Notes under the pieces: generated by a model
What the model was told of the DNA's origin: nothing
The model's database searches: none
Seen by the model: only the letters and a program-made list of their open reading frames with translations
Made by a program: the position numbers and the translations under genes
DNA from: an uncultured bacterium
GTDB lineage: Bacteria > Bacteroidota > Bacteroidia > CAILMK01
Direction of reading: 5' to 3'
NCBI GenBank assembly: GCA_903835275.1
Contig: CAILMK010000318.1
Coordinates: 1 to 7,459, forward strand
Length of the DNA stretch: 7,459 bases
In this document: positions 1 through 6,400 of the stretch, in pieces
Position numbering within the stretch: position 1 is the first letter of the stretch
Layout: each line of letters starts with the position of its first letter

Positions 1-1
1 A

Positions 2-85
2 GGAACTCCTAATATAATTGAAATCAAATTATCCCGACCTCACGTTAACTTAATGACATTGCTTGGAGGGAAGAAGGTTTGGTAG
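2..85 (+). CDS. Possible 3' end of a gene convergent with mutS (very uncertain)
   Basis: One plus-strand frame is open from the left edge to a TAG at 83-85 and would encode 27 residues ending in LMTLLGGKKVW. The hydrophobic-GG-K-x-V ending loosely recalls the last strand of amidohydrolase-type enzymes, but that is a guess from a very short piece. An open run of this length is common by chance, so the frame alone proves nothing. In its favour, a gene ending here would converge on mutS with a 37-bp gap that contains a symmetric AT-rich hairpin, a normal arrangement. The other frames in this stretch show nothing recognisable. Confidence 0.22.
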   Translation, partial: GTPNIIEIKLSRPHVNLMTLLGGKKVW

Positions 86-102
86 ATTGCGCTTGCTCAG
101 AT

Positions 103-123
103 AAAATATCCGCACGATATTTT
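103..123. terminator. AT-rich hairpin at the mutS stop, possible bidirectional terminator
   Basis: The arms AAAATATC (103-110) and GATATTTT (116-123) pair perfectly over 8 bp around a 5-base loop, CGCAC. The right arm touches the mutS stop codon (123-125). Read on the plus strand the stem runs directly into TATTT, giving a T-rich tail. Read on the minus strand the T run is within the stem itself and is followed by ATCTG. The stem is mostly A-T, so it is weak. It could end mutS transcription, a convergent transcript from the left, or both. Confidence 0.35.
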
Positions 124-2726
124 TATTTCAACAAGCCCTTTAGATAATTCAATTTCATCAGTGCTTCCACGGGTGTAAGTGTATTTACATCTATAGCACT
201 GAGTTCATCTTTTATTTTATCTGCAATTCCATCACTTGCATCGAACATGCGTAATTGCAATTGAGGGGCGGTAGCTTTTGGCTTGATTGGATTCGCTTTG
301 TTTTCTGAAGTCAGATTGGTGCGGTCTTCCTCTAATTCAGCAAGTATTTCACCGGCGCGCGTTACAATCTCAGGAGGTATTCCCGCCATTTGTGCGACAT
401 GGATACCAAAGCTATGCTCACTGCCTCCGGGAACAAGTTTGCGAAGGAAAATAACCTTTTTATTTATTTCCTTGACAGCAACGTGGAAATTACTGATGCC
501 TGTATGATCCTTCGCAATTTCATTCAGTTCGTGATAATGAGTAGCGAAAAGTGTTTTCGGTTTATGCGGATGTGCATTCAAATATTCTGTGATCGCCCAT
601 GCAATGGAGATACCATCATAGGTACTGGTACCACGTCCAATTTCATCAAGTATGATCAGGCTGCGCCTGCCGAGGTTATTTAAAATATTTGCAGTTTCCG
701 TCATTTCCACCATGAATGTGGATTCGCCGACACTGAGGTTATCAGAAGCACCGACTCGCGTAAAAATTTTATCTACGATCCCTATGGTAGCAGAAGAAGC
801 GGGAACAAAACTTCCCATTTGTGCCATGAGTGTGATTAATGCCGTTTGACGCAGTATCGCCGACTTACCGGACATGTTTGGTCCGGTAAGAATAATGATC
901 TGTTGCGAATCATTATCAAGCATCGTATCATTGGGGATATAACTTTCTCCGAGGGGAAGATTTTTCTCTATGACTGGATGCCTTCCGTCCCTGATATCGA
1001 GAACAAGGTTTTCATCAATGACAGGCATGCAATAATTATTCAGTCTTGCCACTTCCGCAAGTGAAAGATGACAGTCTATCCGTGCAAGTACCTGTGCATT
1101 TTGCTGTATGAGTACGGTATATTCCCCAATTTCAAAAAGAAGTTTTTCATACAGATTTTTTTCAAGTTCCTGTATTTTCCCTTCGGCGGAAAGTATTTTT
1201 TCTTCGTATTGTTTTAATTCTTCTGTGATGTATCGCTCTGCATTTACCAGTGTTTGCTTACGTATCCAGTCAGTCGGGACTTTATCCTTATGCGTATGGG
1301 TTACCTCAAGAAAATACCCGAATACATTGTTGTAGGAAATTTTCAGAGAAGAAATACCTGTTCTTTCTGCTTCCTTTTTTTGTATGCGCAATAAATAATC
1401 TTTTCCTGAATAAGACATATCCCTCCATTCATCCAGCTCGGGTGAAATACCAGCTTTAATAACTCCGCCTTTTATCAAAGCTAGAGGCGGATCATCGGAT
1501 AAGGTGCTGTCAATTTTATCATGGATAACGGTGCAGCTATTCATGCGGTCTGCAAGTTGAAGCAATACCGGATTTGCAGAGGCGGCACACAATTCCTTTA
1601 CTGTTGCAACAATTGCAAGTGATCTTTTCAATTGCCCTACTTCACGCGGATTTGCTTTCTGAACGCTGACCTTTGAAATCAATCTTTCCAGATCCCCGAC
1701 ATGCTGCAGTTCGGATTTTAATTTCCCTGCAAGATCCGTGTTTTCAAAAAAGTACTGGGTTACTTTCAGGCGTTCTTCAATCGGCGTTAATTCACGCAAG
1801 GGAAGGATGATCCATCTTTGCAACATACGTGCTCCCATGGGGGAATTGGTGCGGTTAAGAATATCCAGCAGTGCAGTGCCTTCCCCGTGAACAGGACTAA
1901 GTAATTCAAGGTTGCGAACGGTAAATTTATCCAGCCAGACATAATGCTTTGCATCCAGCCTGCTGATGCGGCTAATATGTTGCAGGCGGGAATGTTTATT
2001 CTCGGCCAGGTAATGAAGAATGGCGCCTGCTGCGGCAAGCCCTTCATCCATTTCCTCCACACCGAATCCTTTCAGGTTTTGTGTACTGAAATGACGAACC
2101 AGTTTTTCATAGCCGTAATCGCGTGTGAAAAGCCAGTCCTCAAGCGAATAAGAATAGTAATTGTCTTTAAAGGTACTTTCAAAATCCTTGTTCTTTGCCC
2201 GTGAATATAAAACTTCGCTCGGGGCGTGACTTTGCAATACCTTGAAAACATGGGTTTCATCACCTTCGGAAGCAAAAAACTCTCCCGTGCTGAGATCCAG
2301 TAATGCAACGCCCATTTTATCCCTGCCGAATTGGACAGAGGCGAGATAATTATTTTTATTATGGTCAAGGACTTTATCGCTTAGCGATGTTCCCGGAGTG
2401 ATGAGCTCTGTTACTCCGCGCTGCACCAGCGTTTTTGTTTTCTTCGGATCCTCCAGTTGCTCGCAAATAGCTACGCGTTGACCTGCAGCAATAAGCTTGG
2501 GTAAATACGTGTCAAGGCTATGATAGGGGAATCCTGCAAGCTCCACATGCGATGCTGAGCCATTCGCTCTCTTGGTAAGAGTGATGCCCAGCAATCCGGA
2601 TGCTTTTATGGCATCATCTGAAAATGTCTCGTAGAAATCGCCCACCCTGAATAATAGCAATGCATCTGGGTGTTTTTTCTTGACCTCGTAGTACTGCTTC
2701 ATTAATGGCGTTTCCTTGACTGACAT
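123..2726 (-). CDS. mutS: DNA mismatch repair protein MutS
   Basis: This is a complete 867-residue MutS1, the cytoplasmic sensor that binds mispaired or looped DNA and then, in an ATP-dependent sliding-clamp state, recruits MutL. Seen in the sequence: the mismatch-reading Phe-x-Glu as GDFYE (F31, E33) in domain I; connector at about 125-245; core, lever and clamp region at about 265-560; then the ABC-type ATPase with Walker A GPNMSGKS (615-622), signature loop DNLSVGESTFMVEM (662-675), Walker B LIILDE with D694 and E695, and the switch histidine in THYHEL (H730). Near the C-terminus QLQLRMF (822-828) resembles a sliding-clamp-binding motif. The last ~20 residues (TPVEALMKLNYLKGLLK) match the oligomerisation helix seen in full-length MutS such as the E. 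coli protein. The Phe-x-Glu motif and the absence of an Smr domain exclude MutS2. The ATG at 2726 gives the normal N-terminus before 'TPLMKQYYEVKKKHP'. There is no obvious Shine-Dalgarno, as usual in Bacteroidota. mutL is not in the window. Confidence 0.98.
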   Translation of the reverse strand: MSVKETPLMKQYYEVKKKHPDALLLFRVGDFYETFSDDAIKASGLLGITLTKRANGSASHVELAGFPYHSLDTYLPKLIAAGQRVAICEQLEDPKKTKTLVQRGVTELITPGTSLSDKVLDHNKNNYLASVQFGRDKMGVALLDLSTGEFFASEGDETHVFKVLQSHAPSEVLYSRAKNKDFESTFKDNYYSYSLEDWLFTRDYGYEKLVRHFSTQNLKGFGVEEMDEGLAAAGAILHYLAENKHSRLQHISRISRLDAKHYVWLDKFTVRNLELLSPVHGEGTALLDILNRTNSPMGARMLQRWIILPLRELTPIEERLKVTQYFFENTDLAGKLKSELQHVGDLERLISKVSVQKANPREVGQLKRSLAIVATVKELCAASANPVLLQLADRMNSCTVIHDKIDSTLSDDPPLALIKGGVIKAGISPELDEWRDMSYSGKDYLLRIQKKEAERTGISSLKISYNNVFGYFLEVTHTHKDKVPTDWIRKQTLVNAERYITEELKQYEEKILSAEGKIQELEKNLYEKLLFEIGEYTVLIQQNAQVLARIDCHLSLAEVARLNNYCMPVIDENLVLDIRDGRHPVIEKNLPLGESYIPNDTMLDNDSQQIIILTGPNMSGKSAILRQTALITLMAQMGSFVPASSATIGIVDKIFTRVGASDNLSVGESTFMVEMTETANILNNLGRRSLIILDEIGRGTSTYDGISIAWAITEYLNAHPHKPKTLFATHYHELNEIAKDHTGISNFHVAVKEINKKVIFLRKLVPGGSEHSFGIHVAQMAGIPPEIVTRAGEILAELEEDRTNLTSENKANPIKPKATAPQLQLRMFDASDGIADKIKDELSAIDVNTLTPVEALMKLNYLKGLLK

Positions 2727-2777
2727 ATTTCTTTAAATTGGTGAGGGAGTGATTTGTTGAGTGAAGAGTTAAATTCC

Positions 2778-2805
2778 CCCTCGTCACTCGTCTTTCGCCA
2801 CTCGT
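2778..2805. repeat. Heptanucleotide repeat patch between mutS and the methyltransferase gene
   Basis: Four consecutive 7-base units read CCCTCGT (2778-2784), CACTCGT (2785-2791), CTTTCGC (2792-2798) and CACTCGT (2799-2805). The third is degenerate. To the left, GAGTGA at 2747-2752 and 2759-2764 is the complement of the TCACTC core; the 2759-2768 stretch can fold with 2780-2789 (6 bp, one mismatch, 3 bp). The patch lies in the presumed mutS 5' leader and just upstream of the plus-strand -7 element. No function can be read from it. I recall similar short-period intergenic repeats from other Bacteroidota genomes but could not verify this. Confidence 0.6.
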
Positions 2806-2815
2806 CCCTTTTGCG

Positions 2816-2823
2816 TATTTTTG
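2816..2823 (+). promoter_or_regulatory. Predicted -7 element of the RNA methyltransferase gene
   Basis: TATTTTTG fits TAnnTTTG exactly. A weak -33 candidate, TTTC (2793-2796), lies 19 bases upstream inside the degenerate heptad unit; the consensus would be TTTG. The predicted transcription start near 2829 leaves a leader of about 18 bases before the ATG at 2848. This also argues against the in-frame TTG at 2821 as start codon, because it lies within the promoter element. Confidence 0.5.
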
Positions 2824-2824
2824 T

Positions 2825-2832
2825 CAAAATTA
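2825..2832 (-). promoter_or_regulatory. Predicted -7 element of mutS
   Basis: On the minus strand this reads TAATTTTG, an exact TAnnTTTG match. The -33 region is only a T-run (complement of 2852-2855), 19 bases upstream, within the first codons of the divergent gene. The predicted start near 2819 gives a mutS leader of roughly 90 bases that includes the heptad repeats. Confidence 0.45.
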
Positions 2833-2847
2833 CGCACTGCAAGCTGT

Positions 2848-3381
2848 ATGAAAAAATTAAAATTGGATGAATTGAACCGCAAGTCCGTCGAGGAGTTTAA
2901 GGACAGTGCAAAGTTGCCTGTTGTAGTGGTACTTGACAGCGTGCGGAGTATGATGAATACAGGTTCGGTTTTCAGGACTTCCGATGCATTTCTGATTGAA
3001 AAGATGTTTTTGTGTGGAATTACAGGTACACCACCACATCGCGATATCAATAAAACGGCCCTTGGTGCAACCGATAGTGTTGATTGGGAATATGCCGAAA
3101 GTGTCACTGAACTTGCAAATAAACTGAAGGAGCAGGGCTATACACTTTTGGGAATAGAACAGACCACGAATTCCATTTTATTGCAGGAATACTCATTTAA
3201 TAAGGATAAAAAATACGCTCTTTTTCTCGGAAATGAAGTAGAGGGAATTACTACTGAACTGATTTCGCTATTGGATGCCTGCCTTGAAATTCCGCAGGAA
3301 GGAACCAAGCATTCCCTCAATGTATCTGTGGCAGCAGGGATAGTTTTGTTCCAGGTGTACTTGGGAATGAAGGCGATTTAA
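2848..3381 (+). CDS. TrmH/SpoU-family RNA 2'-O-methyltransferase
   Basis: This 177-residue SPOUT-class enzyme is predicted to transfer a methyl group from S-adenosylmethionine to a ribose 2'-OH in tRNA or rRNA, in the cytoplasm. All three SpoU motifs are visible: motif 1 MNTGSVFRTSDA with N37 and the catalytic-type R43; motif 2 ALFLGNEVEGI (124-134); and motif 3 IPQEGTKHSLNVSVAAG (148-164) containing the SLNVS signature. These would form the trefoil knot that binds the cofactor and makes the dimer. There is essentially no N-terminal substrate-binding domain (only about 20 residues precede the fold), unlike the longer 23S rRNA G2251 methyltransferase RlmB type. The target nucleotide therefore cannot be assigned, and tRNA (TrmH or TrmL type) is only a guess. 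The ATG at 2848 is preferred over an in-frame TTG at 2821, which would add nine residues and lies in the predicted promoter. The gene is divergent from mutS and convergent with the OmpA-family gene. Confidence 0.93.
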   Translation: MKKLKLDELNRKSVEEFKDSAKLPVVVVLDSVRSMMNTGSVFRTSDAFLIEKMFLCGITGTPPHRDINKTALGATDSVDWEYAESVTELANKLKEQGYTLLGIEQTTNSILLQEYSFNKDKKYALFLGNEVEGITTELISLLDACLEIPQEGTKHSLNVSVAAGIVLFQVYLGMKAI

Positions 3382-3388
3382 ACAATTC

Positions 3389-3424
3389 AATCCGCAATCA
3401 AAAATCCGAAATCCGCAATCAAAA
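3389..3424. repeat. 15-bp direct repeat in the convergent gap
   Basis: AATCCGCAATCAAAA occurs exactly at 3389-3403 and again at 3410-3424, with a partial AATCCGA between them. The array begins seven bases after the methyltransferase stop and ends next to the terminator stem. It has no inverted symmetry and no coding potential. It could be a short intergenic repeat family, which I recall seeing in Bacteroidota genomes but cannot confirm here. Confidence 0.7.
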
Positions 3425-3454
3425 CAAAGGGCCGCAGCGGAAGCTACGGCCCTT
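3415..3454 (-). terminator. Intrinsic terminator of the OmpA-family gene
   Basis: Bases 3427-3438 pair with 3443-3454 to form a 12-bp, GC-rich stem around a 4-base loop. Read as minus-strand RNA the stem is fully paired, the one non-Watson-Crick position being a G-U wobble, the loop is UUCC, and the stem is followed by TGTTTTGATT. Read as plus-strand RNA the same position is a C-A mismatch and no T run follows. The polarity therefore favours termination of the leftward gene, whose stop is 34 bases upstream. It may still help stop the methyltransferase transcript coming from the other side. Confidence 0.85.
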
Positions 3455-3487
3455 CTCGGAAAGGAAATTAGGGTTGGGAAAAAATCT

Positions 3488-6400
3488 TTATTCTCCCGGA
3501 ATATTCATGTTTTCTATCTTGTCGTCTTTAATGCCTTTTTTCTTTTTCTTCTTGGCTTCCTTAGCTGCTTTCTTTTTAGCTGCTTTTAATTCCTTCATTT
3601 TTTTCTTCTCTTCTGCTTTTCTATCGCTTTCCATTTTTTCAAAAGCTTTCTTTTCAGCCGCTAATTCAGCCTTTGTTTTCTTAGGTGCTTTTTCCTTGGC
3701 AATTGATCCACCATTCAGGTTTACTGTATTATCATCTTGTGCTGGAGCCGCCGCTACCGGTGCCGCAGCAGATGTTGCATTATCAGCGCTGGCTGGTGCA
3801 GGAGCAGATGTTCCATTATCAGTAGTAGCTGGTGCAGAAGCTGATGCTGCATTATCAGTAGTAACAGGTGCAGAAGTTGAATTGACCGGCATTGCAACAG
3901 CAACTGAATTATCAGTTGTTGGCGATGTAGTTGGGGCAGTTGAAGGAGTGCTATTATCAGCTACAGGAGCGGCAGCAACCGGAGCCGGAGCAGGGTCAGC
4001 TGCAGGAGCCACTGCAACTGGAGCAGGTTCAACAGCCTTCACCTCTGTAGAGCTAACAGCATTATTTGTAGAAGGTTCATTAGTTTCAAACTTTTTGGTA
4101 GAAGCTCCTGCATCCGCATTTTGTGCTCCATAAAGATCAGGCTCCTGTGTTTTTTCTACAGGCTTATTGGCAGTCGCTGATTTTGAGGTTTTTGAACTAT
4201 GTTTTTTAGAAGTGCTTTTCTTAGCAACAGGTTTTGCTTTTGCAGGAGCAGGAGTTTCAGTAGCAGCACCATTTTGGTTTCCTTTACTTTCCCCTATTGG
4301 TGTTATTGCAGCCTTTGTATCTTCTTTTGTAGGTGCAACAGAACCTTGAGAATTTGATGATGATGCAGATTTCTTAGCAGGAACTGCGCCTTTTTCATCC
4401 ATGGCAAATTGTGCCCTTCTGTTGGCAGCAAGTGCATCCCATCCTTTAAGATTGGTCAAGGGCTCAAGCTTTCCTTTGCTTTCTGCGGTGAGTTGTCCGG
4501 CAGGAACGCCAAAGTAATTCACCAGAGTATTCACAACTGCATTGGCACGCCTCATACCGAGGCCATAGTTATATTGTTCACTGCTGCGGTAATCGCAATA
4601 ACCGACTACGCGCACTTTAACACCCGGATTATTTTTAAGATTATTTGCTACGGAGAATAATTCAGGATAGTAAGTATACTTAATGTCTGATTTATCAGTG
4701 TCAAAGAAAATAGCCGGCATATATCCCAATGCAGAGGAAACACCCGGGGAAACATATCCACCCTTGCCGTTGCTCTTCATCATGGTGATCTTATTGCTCA
4801 GATCCTTTGCATCAAACTTTGTTTTGGCATTAGCAGGCCTTGTTTTTTTCGCATTAGGAGTTGCATCGCGGAATTCCACTTCATCCTCATCTCCATTTGC
4901 ATTTACGAGATAAATTTGTCCATCCTTGGTTTTCTTATAAGTGGTTCCGTCAGGATAGGTTTTATATATTGTTCCGTCTTTTGTAATTTTATATTTATTG
5001 CCGTTAGGGTAAACCTTGATAGTGTTCCCGTCCTTATCCCTGCTTGTTTTTACCTTAGGATTTTTCGCATTCAGGTCATCAAATTGTATTTCATCTTCCT
5101 GTCCGCTGGCATTCACACCATATATTTTTCCATCAGGAGCTTTATGCAACTTATGACCGGACTTGGTGCTTTTGTAACTGCTGCCATCCGGTGAGTTTTT
5201 ATACTCGTTACCATCAGGCATCACCTTGGTTTTGCTGCCATCGTCTTCGTTACGGTAGGTTGTTCCATCAGGGTCATGATCGCCTTCGTCTCCCTTTACT
5301 GCAGACGGATCATTGAATACAATATTTCCATCGGCATCGCGGAAGAAAATAGTCCTGCCCGCACCATCCACAATACTGCTTACAGGAGTGCTGTCTTCCT
5401 TGTCAAAGTAATCTGCAACGCCGTCACTATCCCTGTCATTGGTAAGTGCCCAAAGATTTTTCCCCATGCTATCCACCTGTACTTTCAGGTCGCCCATGTC
5501 TTTCTCGATCTTATCCACGCGCATTAATCTGCGCTTGCTGTCAAGAATGGTTTCATAAGGCATGGAAAGAGGATTGGAAAACCAGTAAGCGTTTTCTGTT
5601 TTTCCAAGTCGGATATGAATTCCTGTATTTATATAACCGAAGGCATCTGCCTGAGACGTAGGAATGCCTGCCCCATACCAGCGTGCGCCGTCAAGAGCAT
5701 CGCTGCCGGTAAAGCCATAAACGAGTTCGAGACTCCAGCTGATCCTGTCAGAAATTTTATATTCAACACCAATTCCAGCAGTGATTACAGGTACCAGATT
5801 TTCCCCGGCTAATGTTGCACCGTTTTTATCTATATCTGCCTTGGTTTCGTATTTTCCATCTCTGAGGGATTTCAATGCACTGTAAACAGAGCTCTTGGAA
5901 CCACCATTCTTATCTATGTCCGGTATTTTACTATAGTCGTACATCTTGCCGTTGGCATCCAACTGGTCTATGTATGTCTGGAAAATCATACCACCGCCAC
6001 CCACCAGGAGGTATGTATTAAACTTTGGATTCTGCCTCATAAAGTTAATATTATTCAGATTGTAGAGTATCTGAAAATTAACCTGTGTAAAATCCATTTT
6101 GAAGTTCTGGTAAATGGGTGTGTTTGCCTGGTTGTAATTTAGTGCCGGGTTGTTTGTACCATTCAGCGCTGCATTACTTGCTACTAAATTTTCTCCCCCG
6201 CGTTGCCAGTCTATGCCTGTGCAATAACCATTGATTGCCTGAAGGCGCAAACTAACGGAATATCCCAAAGCCTTGCGGATATCCAATCCATAGCCGACCC
6301 CAAAGTCAGGTGGAATATCTCCCACAACCATTGGGTAACCGCCATGAACGCCTACCGACCATGATTTTTTCAAAGGCTGAAAAATATCATCTGAAGGACG

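Larger units (their letters stand above)
2812..2836. promoter_or_regulatory. 25-bp near-perfect palindrome carrying two opposed -7 elements
   Basis: The arms at 2812-2823 and 2825-2836 are inverted copies around a single central T (2824), matching at 11 of 12 positions; the only mismatch is T2818 against T2830. Each arm contains the Bacteroidota -7 consensus TAnnTTTG: TATTTTTG on the plus strand (2816-2823) and TAATTTTG on the minus strand (2832-2825). The element therefore looks like a symmetric divergent promoter for mutS and the methyltransferase gene. A palindromic operator for a dimeric regulator is an alternative, and both may hold. Confidence 0.6.

Noticed and set aside
1787..2368. Several open frames of 80-100 codons on either strand within mutS
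   Set aside because: All overlap the clearly conserved mutS frame and show no recognisable protein features; they are shadows.
2821..2847. TTG start that would lengthen the methyltransferase by nine residues
   Set aside because: It lies in the predicted -7 element, adds a poorly conserved-looking SKLRTASC segment, and the ATG at 2848 begins a sequence normal for the family.
2784..3107. Minus-strand 107-codon frame opposite the methyltransferase gene
   Set aside because: It is antisense to SpoU motif 1 and the promoter region; the composition is unlike a real protein and the plus-strand gene explains the stretch.
3389..3424. Direct repeats as a CRISPR remnant
   Set aside because: There are only two 15-bp units with 6 bases between them and no palindromic repeat, cas gene or regular spacers.
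3520..3560. A-rich tract in the lysine codons as a programmed frameshift or phase-variation site
   Set aside because: The A runs are broken by G at most lysine codons, the AAAAAAG heptamer is not in the slippery register for the gene's frame, and the gene is intact to its stop with no alternative product of note.
3474..4133. Plus-strand 219-codon open frame with a hydrophobic, Phe-rich start
   Set aside because: It is the antisense of the Lys/Ala/Pro tail of the OmpA-family gene. AAR lysine codons read as Phe/Leu on the other strand, creating a false membrane-like protein, and the tail's biased composition suppresses stops.
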